Assembly: GCA_001910725.1 (NCBI GenBank)
Contig: MJGA01000033.1
Span: forward strand, 62,001-126,000
Length of the DNA stretch: 64,000 bases
Reading direction: 5' to 3'
From: Phanerodontia chrysosporium
Lineage: Eukaryota > Basidiomycota > Agaricomycetes > Polyporales > Phanerochaetaceae
Shown: piece after piece, positions 34,536 to 46,729 of the stretch
Position numbering within the stretch: position 1 is the first letter of the stretch
How the letters are laid out: each line of letters begins with the position of its first letter
The notes under the pieces: model-generated
Database searches by the model: none
Told to the model about the DNA's origin: nothing
What the model saw: only the letters and a program-made list of their open reading frames with translations
Program-made: the position numbers and the translations under genes

Positions 34536-36303
34536 CTTCCGCACGTCGCGGCCGGCACGTCCGCCAATTCACCACTAGCATCTGTGTCGCAGACGCGGAG
34601 CAATCCTCGATATATACGCATATATGCAGGCTGCACCACGCACGGATGGCCCTCGAGGTGCAAACATCCTAAGCATGGGGACGGTGTGCCGCGGGGCATC
34701 GTCTAAAGTCCTAAAAACAGCTAGCTAGGACGGGGCGTGGACGCGGCGGGTGGTTGGCGTTGTGAGACTGCGTCAGCTGACTAGATTTGGGCGACCCGAG
34801 GCCCAGCGCCCTTGCGATGTGTTTGTCGATGTCGCGACCGAATAGACAACGCGGTCGTGGGTCGGAGGTGCATCATACCTCGCATCTCGACGACTCTAGT
34901 GCATGCTCGCTAGTTGACCTTAGGACGACGGAGACGAGTCGACAGGTACTGGGTTTTGAGCGGGGTTGGCGGCAGTGAATGAAGTATGATCGACGTCTGA
35001 TTCAGTGTAGTGCTTTCTCGCAATGAAAGGCCAGCGATACGGCCTCAATCTCGATGGACGGCGATGAGGTGACTGTATGGCAACGGGCCACCTCGGTGCT
35101 GCACTGATGGTGAGCAATGAAACTTCGCCCTACGGAAAAGTTGCATGAGGACCCACTTCTGACAGACAAGCGATGAGTATACACACCAGGCATGTATGGT
35201 CAGTCATACTATGTCCGGTTGAACTTGACAGGTGCTTTCGTAAGTGGGGCCGACGTACGCGACGGATCTCTGAAGGGAGAGGCGCAAGTATACGCGCACG
35301 GTGAGACCCGCTCAACGGGCAGTGAAGACGCATGCGGAGCTTAAGAGCTGAGGAACACCGGAAGCAATAGCGCAGACGTTGTCCATAAGCCGAGCAAAGT
35401 GCGCGCCGTGCACAAAGGCTGAGAAGTGGGGCCTTTCTGCGTCGAGCGGGAAAAGCTAGCTAAAGAGGAATCGTAAGAGGTCCCGAGGAGTGCGGACAGT
35501 CCGTAGCGTCGGAGAGAGGTGGGAAAAGGGCTAGCATTTCGGTTGCTCCAAAAGCAGTAGACTTTGTCGCCCTGTTTCTCTGTTCAAGAATTTCAAGATT
35601 AGATGTTAGCATGAGGCTATAACATACCCTTCGGGCTAATCGTGTGCCTGCGAGATGTAAAGCCCCCGGCCCTGGCTATACATACAGAGTATATTTGAAC
35701 TGTCGAAGGCGACAGAACGAGGATCCGGCGGGCCCGAGCGCACCCTACTCTTGTAGGGCGGCGCAAACAACGCCGTACACGGCAGCAAAAGTCAGGTGCC
35801 GAGGCAAAAACGTCTGATAGAGGTGAAGTAAATGACAGTTTGCTGTCCCAGGTAACTGAGCAGAGAATGCGCGAGGCCCTGCGAGGCCGTCCGGGATAGC
35901 TCTTGTCATCAAGACATTGCCAGAGAGAGCTATTTTGGGACTTTGAGATCAGCGAGCAGAAAAAGTGGCCAAGTAGGTTTCCCGTGCCTGGTAAAAATAT
36001 CTTTGAAGTATCGAATGTTGTTGCTGACGGCAAAGTCGACGGCGAGGACTGCAGAATGTGACGCGTGACGTTACCGATCGCGTCCACATGATTGTTGTTT
36101 GGGGCAAACACGCGTACACAAGTCAACGGCGCGCCTCCACGTGGGTGTCGCTTTCGCCCGACGGCCTTGGCGCTCAGTGACACGCTTTGCCTCCTGCCAC
36201 CATCTCCCCTTCGTCGCGGCCTTTTCTCTCCTCGCCGTTGCCGTCGACGACGACCCTCCGCAACACGACGCCGGCAGTGCAGAACATAGCGACAACCCTA
36301 GCA
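34536..36303. other. Intergenic region without supported gene
   Basis: Long gene-poor stretch with only short frames. A 188-codon minus-strand frame (35617-36183) lacks any domain. The last ~300 nt should include the promoter of the large gene that starts at 36304. Confidence 0.5.
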
Positions 36304-39300
36304 ATGCCCCATTCCACAGACCGGGTCCAACCCGGGCTCGGCTCACTCCACCGTACACGCCCACCAACACACACCCGCGACACGCCCCTCTACGCCGTGC
36401 ACAGACCCCATCCTGCTTTTGACGAGCGGTACACCCCAAGCCTAGCGACGAGCACACCGTCGAGCAGCCCAACCACCGCGAGCTCGTCCCCGCCGCCGCC
36501 GACGTCCCCGCTTTCCAGCTCCTTCTCGGCCCCATACCGGCACAGCGCCGGCTACGCCTATCGATCTCGCGAGCAGCGCGAGACGGCCGTGAAAGTTCGC
36601 GCACAGAGCCCCGGCTATTCTGCCGACCGCCGCTACACGTACGCCCAGCCCCGTGCTGCCGGCTTTGACGACGAGTATGACGACGTCCTCCGTGAGTCTT
36701 ACCTTCCCTGTTTTTCTTTGCACATCCTTTCGTTTTCCCCTCTTTGTTTTCCCCTCCTCCCTTGCCCTCGCGCGGCACTCCTGGTAACCGCCATTCGCGC
36801 CTGCTGTCAAGCCAGCACTCGCCACTGCGGCATCCTCGCGTCGACCCCCACGCGCCGCCAAGCGTCTGCTCCCACGCTCCCGCCCACGGATCCCTCTCGA
36901 TCGCCCAACGATGCTCTGCGATAAGCATCCGATTGCTCGTCCCGCGATTACTTCCGCCCCCGTTCCCTCGGCGAATCACTCGCGACGCACACCTCAAGCT
37001 GCTCGAGCCAGCGACTCGACACTCCAACACGTTGACCGAGATGCCACCGCACCGGAGGCCCCCTCTTCCCGATGTCATCATCTCATGATCAACCTCTCGC
37101 CGATAGCGCGAGCCAGCCCCCTGTTCGCTCCCACCGCTTCTCCCGGAGCGTCCATTCCGAATCTTCCGTCTCGGCGGAGTCATCGCTACACCTACTGACC
37201 AGCCGACGTCGTTTGTTGTCTGCCTGGCTTGCTCGTCGTACCCGTCGTCAGGCTGCGCAGCGGATGTCTCTGATAGCACGGGCGCTTCGGACTATGTCAT
37301 TTCACGCCGCCCATCGCTTGACCCTGCCCTTCGTCGTTCCACCTTTCAACTCTGTTTTCTTATCTCTGACGCATCTCTCCCTTGCAGCATCGACCTCCGC
37401 GCCATCATCGCCCACGTGCGCCTTCCACCCCAAGTCGCGATATGCCCAGTACCGGCATCAAGAACATCAGCAGACGCTCCGCCAGCCCGAGTGCAACGAG
37501 CAGCCGCGCTTTCTCGCTGCATCCACTTATCGTCAGACGCACTCACATTCCCGTACGCTCTCGAGCTCGTCGAGCGCCTATACTGCCCCGTCGCCCGTGC
37601 TGTCGACACCACCGGCCTCGGCCTCGACGTCGACGTTTGTCCTTCGGCAAAACCATCTCGCCGATGACCGTCAGCGCCAGTCTTCCCAGCGCCACATCCA
37701 AGACACTCGCCACCACCATCAACAAGGTCCTGCACCCGTTGCATACAACATCCCGCACTCTCAATTCGCGCAGAGCCTGCATGTCTCAGCGCAAGAGCAA
37801 GTACCACGGACGACGCCCCGCTTATCCATTTACGATCTCACCGAAGACGAGTCGAGTCCGCGACGTCCTGCGGTTGTCGCGCCCACATCCGTCTCTAGCG
37901 CCACGGCGACGTCGTTCGTCCTCGCGCCTATGACTGCCACTGCTGCAGCCACTATCCCGCCGACTGCATCCCAGGTAGAGAACGAACCTGTCGACGAGGA
38001 TGAGGACGAAGACGACGACACCGAAGTCGTGCGTACGTTCGCGAGCCCCCGGAGACGAGTCTCGTTCAGCACGAGCGCTGAGCGCAGCTCGAGTCCCCCG
38101 CTGGGCACGGCGTATGTTCCGCCAACAAGTCTTTTGGCGGCCCTTGGACCGAAACCGGTGCGGAGTGCGCCAGTGCGGCCTACAAAAGAGAGCACAGAGA
38201 CTGCTCAGGTGAGTGCCCTGCCTGCGGCTGCTACGAAATCGCGACACCAATGTATATTTGCAGACCGCGAGTGGGAACGAGAGTGGAGGAAGCGGGCTTG
38301 TGACGCCGCCGCTAAGCGATGGAGAGGACGGTGCTGTGCGGAGAGGGGCAGAGGGCCAGGGCGTGGTCGTGCCAACAGTCGAAGACAAAGCAGAGGAGAC
38401 ACCTCGCCGTCGCCAACGCCCGACGCTGCTCGACCTCTTGAGCGTCCCCGGTCCGTTGCGCAGCCCCAGTCCACCGCCCGCTGTGCGCGCCGACACTATC
38501 GACGCCGCCGTCGTACAGGAGACAGCGGAGAAGGCCAACGAGTCTCAGACCGGACATTCCAGGCAGCTTCCGACGCCGGAACTCACGCCGACGGGCGAAG
38601 GGCCTGCGCAGAGTGTGGACGTGGTTATCGAGGCCGAGACCGCCGTCGAGGTGCGTTTGCCCTTGTCCGTGCTCGCACATGACTGAATGCTGATTGTCGA
38701 CGTAGCTCCCACAGACTCCGCGACCACGCGCGCGCATCGTCCCCAGCAACGCAGAAGTCTGGGGTTGCGACAGCAGCCTCCCGCCTAGCTCGCCGCCCGT
38801 AGACTCGTCCCCATACATCAGCATCGACTCGCCGGTCAAGGCCACCGTATCGCCGTTTATCAGAATCGACGACACCCCTATCAAGGCTGTCGACTCGCCT
38901 GTAAAAACAGACGAGAGCCCGATCGTGATCGACGACTCGCCCGCCCGCGGATCGACGCTCCCGCCCAGCTCGCCGCCGCGCACGTCGTCCCGCGCGTCCT
39001 CGCCGCTGTCTGACGCCGAGAGCGACGCCGACGATGTGCTCCCCATCGTGCCCGACCCCAGGCGCGAGCGGGAGGCGACCCAGCCGAGGGTGCTCTCTCG
39101 CCCGGCAAGTGCCATTCCGTCAAGAGCGTCGACGGCTGTGCCGTCACGCCCTGCCAGTACTGCCCCTCGCGTCCTACGAGCGTGGCACCTGCTCGCCCCG
39201 CCAGTGCCGCTTCTTCGCGCGCACCATCTGCGCTGCCAGCCCCCGCGGTGCCCGTCGCGAGGCTCGCTACGCCTGCCGCGCCCGTCGCAGCACTCCCCTC

Positions 39301-41199
39301 GCCTGCACTTCCCGCCACGACAATCCTGACGCCCGTCATACCGACGTCCGCCCTCGCGCGCAGTCGCTCGCCTAGCCGGCCGTCGACGCCGCGGTACGAC
39401 CCGACGGAGAACGACCTGCTGAGCAGCCCGCTGAGCCCCGCGCCGAGCAGCAGCGCGAGTCCGAGCATGCGCGGCCTGTCCATTCCCGCGAGCCCGCTGT
39501 TCGCGGCAGACGTGCTGCCGCAGGTCGTCCCGCCGCTGGTGCGTGCGGCCGAAGAGCTACGGCAGCGTGTGGAGGAGCCGAGGCAGCTGTCGCAGAAGGA
39601 TGAGGTGAAGGAGCGGAAGCGGTCGGTGCCTATGCAAGAGGCCCCCAGGCCTGCGAAGCGTGTGCGCACGGCGTCTCCGGAGCCTGTCTTAGCAAAGGCC
39701 ATGACAGTGTCCAAGGATCTCAGGGAGCACCGGGCGGTGAAGGAGACAATGGTTCATGCGAAGGCGGCTGTGCATGCCAAACCGGTGAAGGACACCAAGG
39801 AGCCTGTGCGCACTGGCACTCGCGTCGAGGTGCGCGCAGCAAAGCCGATGAAGTCCATCCCTTTCGCGAAGGGCCCGCACAGCAATATCGCGCGTCCCGC
39901 CATTGCCCGACCTGTGCCCCGAAGGCGGGAACCGTCGCGCGTCCTACCGAGGCTTCGTCCTCTGGGTCGAAGGTGGCCAAGTCTGAAGTAAAAGCGAAGG
40001 CCGAGATCAAGCACCGCGTGGAAGTTAAGCCCCATGTGCCCTCACCTGCGCCTGCAGAAGACGATGACGAGGAGCCTGTCGACGATGGAAAGCCGCGTTC
40101 GAAGGGGCGCGTCAAGCGAGGAAAGCGGCCACGGACGAGCGAGTTTGTGCTGAGCGACGAGGAAGAGAGCGAGTCGCGGAAGGAGAGAGGGAGGGCTGCG
40201 GCTGTGTGTACGTCGACGTCTGCTCCTTCGGGTGCGGGTGCTTCTACCTCCGCTTCTACCTCCGCCGTGCCTCCGACACCCACGTCTGTGCCCTCAGCCG
40301 CGCAGCCGACATCTGTTCTTGAGCCGAAGACAAAGAAGCGCAAGGCGACGACGCCGTTGCCTGATGCCGCGGACGAGGAGGAGGACGAAGCACCGCCCCG
40401 CCGCAGCAAGTCGAAGAAACGCTCACCCAGTGTTGCTGCGTCCGTGTTCGACGAAGAAGACTTCGCGGAGTCGCAAGCCTCGTCGAGGCGCCGCCGCCGC
40501 GAGTCCTCAAGGCCGGCAAATGGCAGCAGCTCGAGAAGGCGTACGCGCCGGGGTCACAGCGAAGAGAAGGGCGAAGACTTGACGCTGGTAGACTGGGACC
40601 GCGAGAGCCCACTGCCGCTCGGCGAGCTCGAGGGCATGGTCATCGAGACGCTGGCGACTTCACGCGCGACGAGCATGAGCTGCGAGGTCCTGTGGCGCGC
40701 GCTCGTCGGCGGACGGCCGACGCTTGGAACGATGGTGCGCAACCGCACGCCCGTAGAAGGCGCCGTGAAGCTCGAGGAGGGCGCGCCGCACCCGGACATC
40801 TCCACCGAGCCGATGAGCAAGCGCGAGTGGCTGCACCTGCTGACGCACATCCTCGCGTCCGGGCACGCCCGTACGGGACTCTTCGGGCGCGTCGAGAGCA
40901 GCGCGAGCGACAGCGACGCGGCGAACTCTCCGCAGAACTCGCCGCGCAAGCGTGCGCCGCAGCCTCAGCCCCAGCCCCAGCAGCCGATGAGCCCGGGGCG
41001 CAAGCGGCTTGCGTTCAAGTCGGCGCTCCGCGCGCACTGGTACTACGTACCCGAACGCGACGCGGACAAGGAGCGTGCGGCACTCATCCGCAGCATGATG
41101 CGTGGCCCGGGCAAGCGCAGCGAGACGAAGAAGTACAAGCAGTACTACTGGAAGCCGCTCGCGAAGATCACGCGGTGGGATCGCGAGGACGAACTCTAG
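36304..41199 (+). CDS. Large disordered, probably nuclear, protein with conserved C-terminus
   Basis: ATG 36304 opens exon 1 (to 36691, GTGAGT). Exons in 36.75-37.39 kb are uncertain; then ~37388-38208, 38264-38650 and 38706-41199. Most of the ~1300 residues are Ser/Pro/Thr/Arg-rich and low complexity, with acidic runs (DEDEDEDDD), basic clusters resembling nuclear localisation signals (KPRSKGRVKRGKRPR, PKTKKRK) and short repeats of the form I-x-ID-D/S-SPVK at 38.82-38.94 kb. The C-terminal ~230 residues look folded: LTLVDWDRESPLPLGELEGM, KREWLHLLTHILASGHARTG, KSALRAHWYYVPE and KYKQYYWKPLAKITRWDRED. No known domain recognised; a chromatin or DNA-repair scaffold is possible but unproven. Two one-base frame breaks, at C4 39163-39166 and C4 39917-39920, must be bridged. 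Confidence 0.55.
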
Positions 41200-41317
41200 C
41201 CGTCTGCCTCTCCCGTCTGCTCTCTCCCTTGCGGTCCTTCCTCCCCCTCTGATTTATGTCTATGTTTGGTGCGCATCTCCTGGTCGATTTGTTCTGGGTG
41301 TTGAACGACGTTTATCC

Positions 41318-41318
<1 letters not shown>

Positions 41319-41350
<32 letters not shown>
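41319..41350. repeat. T32 homopolymer
   Basis: Thirty-two consecutive T about 120 nt after the stop of the large nuclear-type gene, followed by CTTTTTGG. It is the longest single-base run in the window. On the minus strand it is a poly(A) tract and could mark an old retroposed end, but no adjacent element or target duplication was identified. Confidence 0.9.
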
Positions 41351-42459
41351 CTTTTTGGTACTCTTGTTTTGTTAGTCATCTCCCTGCATCATCTTTGTAG
41401 CGCTGCAATGTACGCTGGCTTCTGTCATAATGTAATAGCATCGCAATTTTCAGCTTCGGGTGAGGGACGAGTGACGCACGACTTACTGCCGGGAGGTGCG
41501 TTGTGATTGTGTTCGAGTTCAATTCTGTCCTGAAAGGTGAGTTTTCACATCTGAAGTGATGTGCGCAAGACTGACGTGGTACTCCTGGGTTTTAGGTTCT
41601 TCACGAGTTCGGCCTCGAGCGTACCGAGGGGTCTCTTCTCCGTGCTCTTAGCGTGTCTTGTCTTGTGCCAGCCTCTCAAGGTTCCACCCTCAGGCAGCAC
41701 GCAGATGCCTCTATGACTAGGTTTGATCCGGTCCTGTTAGGGGCCGTGGGTAACGGGAGCCATCTCTCCTTCACATTCTTCACCGTATCGTGCAGCGTGC
41801 TCTGCGTGTACGAACGAACGCTCGCCTCGGAGCGCACGGAATGAGCATGGATGCAAGATCCGAGCGATAGACTGTTGCTTCCGCTTGGGATGTCGGAGAT
41901 GTCTGAAGCCATGCAGCATTGGCGTTACAGGTGCGATTCACACTCCATACTACGTCTGTACATGATTAACACGGTACGAACACGGCAGCTACCACCAAGT
42001 GTGGCGCAACTACCCCTGCACCAATCAGAACGCGAGGGCACCCAGGATTCGCCTGTACGTGCCCACGCCGTGCTTTGCGGTAATGGACCCTGAGCAACCA
42101 CGCTGAACCACCACCGATCTCAGTAATTTCCCCTGGAAATCAGGGACTTGGGTGCCCACGGCTGTCGTCCTGGGCTGTGGCATCCGTCGGAGTAAGGCTC
42201 GGAACAGCAATTCCAACTATATGGCGAGAAAGGGGCGTTGATGAAATGGTTCTTCAGCACTGTCCGGTACGCCTACATCAACGACGTCAGTCCTGTCTGG
42301 CGTGTACAAGCCACATAAGCTGCTCTCCCGCGTCCTTATTAGGGGGGTCAATGCGGACTCTGTCCCTTCATTGTCACCATTGCAAGCCCTTTTCCCCCCT
42401 ACCTCAGCAATCCCCACAACGCCCTTGATCGTTCAGGAACTTGACCGAGGCGATTGATC
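41351..42459. other. Intergenic region without supported gene
   Basis: Only short frames without domains. It separates the large nuclear-type gene from the DUF6535 gene, both on the plus strand. Confidence 0.5.
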
Positions 42460-43665
42460 ATGGAGGCCGAGGTACGGGCTGTCGTGCAACGTGCTGTACG
42501 GGAGACTGATTGCGTTTCTCAGGTAGCAGATCCTGCGAACAAGCCCGAGACTGCTTGGACATGGGTACAAGACAGGTTCAGCGAGCAGGATCAGACAGTC
42601 ATGGAGGGCTACACGGAAGACGTCGACTCTTTGCTTGTGTTGGTAGGTCCTTTTTGCACTAGCCATACACAGACCCTAATGTGGCGTTAGGATGGGTTAT
42701 TCTCAGCGGTCGTCACAGCCTTTCTAGTTATATCTCTTGCCATGCTTCAGCCCAATACCAACCAGATGAGCGTCAATCTGCTCTCGACCATATCCGCGCA
42801 GCTTGCCAACGCCTCATTCATCCTCGCCCCACCATACATCAATTCAACATCGCAGACTACGATTGTCACTCCCACCCAATTCCACGCTGGCGTGGCCGCA
42901 CGCTGGATCAATATTCTCTGGCTTCTGAGCCTCCTGTTTAGCCTCGCTTCCGCTGTGTTTGGGATTCTAGTGAAACAGTGGATACGCGAATATCTGCAGT
43001 GGAGGAGCCCGACCGCAGCACCGCGCAAAAACGTGGTGATCCGACAGATTCGATTCGAGTCTTGGAAATCATGGCGGACTCCGATCATTATTGCTTCCAT
43101 CCCCGCGCTCCTCGAGCTCGCTGTTGTACTCTTCGTAGGGGGGTTGACAATACTCGTCTGGACACTGGACTACGCCGTGGCTATCGTCATCTCGGTCTTT
43201 GTCGCGTTGTTCCTCTCCCTTATCGCCTTCTTCACACTTACACCCGCGATCTTCAAACGCTGTCCCTACAAATCTCCAACGTCCTGGGCGTTCGTCCTCC
43301 TTTGGCGTCTCATTGGAGACCTCTGCTCATCGATGGGGATAGCGCTTCGCACCCGGCTTTCCCAAGGTCCAGAGAACGTCGGCAGTCCACTCGCGTTCAA
43401 TACCCATTTTGAGAATGCACACACCCTCTCAAATGCAGACGAGGATTGCACTTGGCGCGGTCGAGATCTGCGCGGTGCAGAGCTCGCAACCTTGCAAGAT
43501 CCGACAGGACTCGTTGTGGACTCGCGTTCGGCTCTCCTGCAGGAGTTCAACGTCGAAACAGCCGGAATTCTCCACCATCTTATACCTCATATGGACGGCC
43601 CCTCGCATTCCAAGACCCTTGCACCGTCTGTTGCTGACACGTATTTACTCGCTCTCAGGGTGTAA
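42460..43665 (+). CDS. DUF6535 membrane protein, short form
   Basis: Exon 1 42460-42642 and exon 2 42691-43665. The DUF6535 signature is clear: AWTWVQDRFSEQD, then EDVDSLLVLDGLFSAVVTAF across the splice, then LQPNTNQMSVNLLSTISAQL. About four membrane helices follow (WINILWLLSLLFSLASAVFG, IIIASIPALLELAVVLFVGG, AVAIVISVFVALFLSLIAFF). Family members are usually several hundred residues longer. Here the frame stops at 43665, or splices at GTGTAAGG 43660 into a short tail, so the protein may be truncated. Members are abundant in Agaricomycetes and their function is unknown. Confidence 0.75.
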
Positions 43666-44507
43666 GGAGAGGACAGCCAGTGAGTGTTTCTTGGGTTTTA
43701 CACAGATATGCTCAACTAATGTATTAGCGAAGGATCCATCCAGCCAATGGAGAATGCTCAGATCGCGGAGACTAATACTCTCACCGATGCCCAGGCTAGT
43801 ATGACCGGTATCAGCCATTTGCGCCGAGGGCACTCACTCTGTCGTACCCCAAGTGATGCTTGATTGCACTCCAACGCTTAGGACCGGTCAATGTGGGCTT
43901 TCCTGGGCGGCCTCTCTTGCGCAAGCTTGCGTGGTTCGGACACGTTGGAGACCACCATCAATCTTGAGGCCCTGCGACACCACTTCGCATAAACTCAGCG
44001 GCACTCTTGCGTCAAGCTGCAATAGGCGGCGCTTCTTAATACTAAGATCCATTTGAGTACTGAGTACGCAGATCTATGCTTCCATTTCCCCGATATCTAC
44101 GTTGGTTGACCTGATTTACAGTTCGTTATCACTGCGCTAGTGATATATGTCTGATCTCAGCAGATGCCCTCACATTGGCCTTTTGACAGCGTGTGCAAAC
44201 GGTTTCCTCTGGCTCAGTCCCTCCACACGGACACTTGCTATCTCGAAGCCACCGTGGGAGCCGCAATGCTTACAAGACAATGATGCCATGGACCAACAAC
44301 TTTGTGTGCGAATTGGTTGGCCTTACAGTATGCGTGTGCATTGATTATCTACAAGTGGATTGTGACAAGTGCTCATTGAACCTGCGTACAGGAAACCGAT
44401 GTTCGTATCTCGATATGTGCAGCGTCGCCGCCTCCTCGGAAGGTATAAGACGACATTGTGGCTGCTTGCTAGACTCACCTGCGAAGTCTTGACACCCGCA
44501 CTTCGAC
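43666..44507. other. Intergenic region without supported gene
   Basis: Possibly includes decayed 3' sequence of the DUF6535 gene, but no frame continues convincingly. The last ~100 nt precede the S53 peptidase ATG. Confidence 0.5.
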
Positions 44508-45530
44508 ATGGTTGCAAGAAGTATCATCTTCCTTGCGCTTGGGGCCCTCGCTATCTGCAATCCGCTCGGTCGCCGAACCATGAAGGTGCATGAAAGCCGC
44601 AGCGAGATCCCTACCGGGTTCGTCAAACAGGGGCGCGCAGCGCCGGACACAGTCATTAGCATGCGTGTCGCGCTCACGCAGAATGATCCCGAGGGCCTCA
44701 CCGACGCGCTAATGGCTGTCAGCACCCCGGGAAGCGCACGCTATCAAAGCTATCTAACACTAGAGGAGGTGTGCGCACTGCCCCCTCCCGATGGTGGTAT
44801 CTGACCCCGCAGTTTACAGATCGCAACTTTTACCACACCCTCCGTGGAGACCTCCGGTGCTGTCATTTCCTTCCTTCGGGAGAATGGGATCAGTCCAACT
44901 ACAATGTCTCACGCGGGTGATTGGCTCGCCTTTGACACCACTGTCACCAAGGCCAACGAGCTTTTCGCCGCTGACTTCCATGTATTCAAGCACGAAGGCA
45001 CCGGTACTCAGAACTTGGTCACCATGGAATACTCAGTTCCCGTGGACCTCTCCGATCATATCCAACTCGTGCATCCGACTATCTCGTCTGTGCTTTCTTT
45101 GCTATCATCTGTATCCAACTGACGTGCCGCAGATTCAGTACCGCGGGCGGCCTGCGCCCACAACTCCATTTCCCGAAGAGTGAACCTTCTCGCCCAAGCA
45201 ACCTTTCAGCAGACGTCACAATCCCTTCAAGCTGCACTCAGGCTATCACGCCTGCATGCCTCGAGGCTATCTACGCCATTCCCAGCACACCTGCTGAAAC
45301 ATCATCCAGCACGATTGGGGTCGCTGGATTCATTGGACAGTTTGCGAACCAAGCGGATCTTGCAGTATGCAGAGCAAGCCTTCGTGTTCATCAATTTCCT
45401 CACGACCGGCACCATATAGACGTTCCTCAAGCTCTTCCGACCTGACATCCCCCCACAAACAGTCTTCAAACTGGACACTCTGGACGGCGGTACCAACAGT
45501 CAAAATGAGGCTAATGCTGGTATCGAAGCA

Positions 45531-46030
45531 GTACGTGTCGCGCGGGTTGGCGTCGATGTCGAAGTGACGCGCGGACTCGCGCCGGACTCGCGGCGGATTC
45601 GCGCAAGCGCCGACGTCCGTCCGCCGTGTGGCGCGGAAGCAAAACGCCTTCGGGCGATCGTGGCTGCCGCCACAGCTCCCATCCCTGGTAAAATCTATAC
45701 AGTTTGAGCTTAGATAATCGTCCCCTCTCCTTTATATACATTCCACAGCCCATTCTTGACACTCAGAGACTATTTTCCCTCTGAGTGTGCGTTTTTCCTT
45801 TGTACCTGCGGACCCCAGTAGCGTACTAATGCATGTATTAGTCACCGGACTGAGCGTCCGCTTACAGGTACATTAATAGAGACTATTTTCCCTCTGAGTT
45901 CACCGGACTGAGCGTCCGCTTACAGGCCCTGCGCACCCGACCGAGCCTCTCGGTCGCCCCTTACCAGAAGCGCCGCCTCCCGCGCACTTCTGATAGTCGA
46001 TACCGCACATGCTGATTTATGACATAACAG
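45531..46030. repeat. Insertion with internal repeats inside an S53 intron
   Basis: The intron between exons 4 and 5 is 500 nt, against ~50 nt for the others. It contains two copies of a 22-nt motif beginning AGAGACTATTTTCCCTCTGA (45765-45786, 45878-45899) and two copies of a 27-nt motif beginning TCACCGGACTGAGCGTCCGC (45842-45868, 45900-45926), in the order a-b-a-b. A TATATA box (about 45732-45737) lies upstream. The start is CG-rich (TGTCGCGCGGG). It looks like a solo LTR or small non-autonomous element, but I found no clear terminal repeats or target duplication. Confidence 0.55.
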
Positions 46031-46384
46031 GACCTTGATATCGAGTATACTGTTGGCGTCGCCACCAATGTTCCTACGACGTTCATTTCCTGTGGTAGCA
46101 ACATCAGGGGCAGCGTGGGCGGCTTCCTAGACTGGGCCAACTTCGTCGCCGGTCTCGCAAGCCCGCCACAAGTTGTCACTACCAGCTATGGCGAGAATGA
46201 GAATGTAGTGTCTCCGAACGCGGCCAAATGAGTCGCCCTCCTGGCACATAAGCTTGGCCATGACTGACGCCAGGACCAGCGCACTTTGCAACGTTTATCA
46301 GCAACTCGGTGCAAGAGGCGTGTCCGTCCTGTTCTCTTCGGGTGATGGCGGTGTTGCTGGCAGCCAAACCACCCAGTGTACCAC

Positions 46385-46389
46385 CTTCC
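46385..46389 (+). repeat. Target-site duplication, element 1 left copy
   Basis: CTTCC immediately before the 5' LTR; the same five bases follow the 3' LTR at 54527-54531. The S53 codons ACC TTC C|TG read through when one copy is removed. Confidence 0.9.
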
Positions 46390-46726
46390 TGTTACAGTTG
46401 GGATATGGCTGTGCAAGGCTATGCTGATTTATTTGATCCTCTCGTTTCTCTTACATGTTTCACCTTCTCTTTCATCACGTTTCATCCCTTGATTCATTAT
46501 GACTCACACTGACTGGTAGCCTATGCCTCGTTGTTCCCTCCTGGTAGCAGGCCTGGGTTAGAGTATATAAGGACTACCTTTCTGTACTCTTTTCTTCAGC
46601 TTCTCCTCTTGTACTCCCGTCTAGTTATCTATTGCTACACTTGGAGCCTGAGTCCAAGTCTTCTGTACTCGCGCTACGCTTGAGGCCTGAGCTCAAGTCT
46701 TCAATACACGTATTCAGACTCTTACA
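46390..46726 (+). repeat. Element 1 5' LTR
   Basis: 337 bp, TG...CA ends. TATATAAG at 46564-46571 is the likely promoter TATA. Two tandem hairpins, CTTGGAGCCTGAGTCCAAG (46640-46658) and CTTGAGGCCTGAGCTCAAG (46679-46697), occupy the R/U5 part. No differences from the 3' LTR were seen by eye. Confidence 0.95.
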
Positions 46727-46729
46727 TTA

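Noticed and set aside
36071..37279. 402-codon minus-strand ORF
   Set aside because: Gly/Arg-rich antisense of Ser/Pro-rich coding sequence; no domain.
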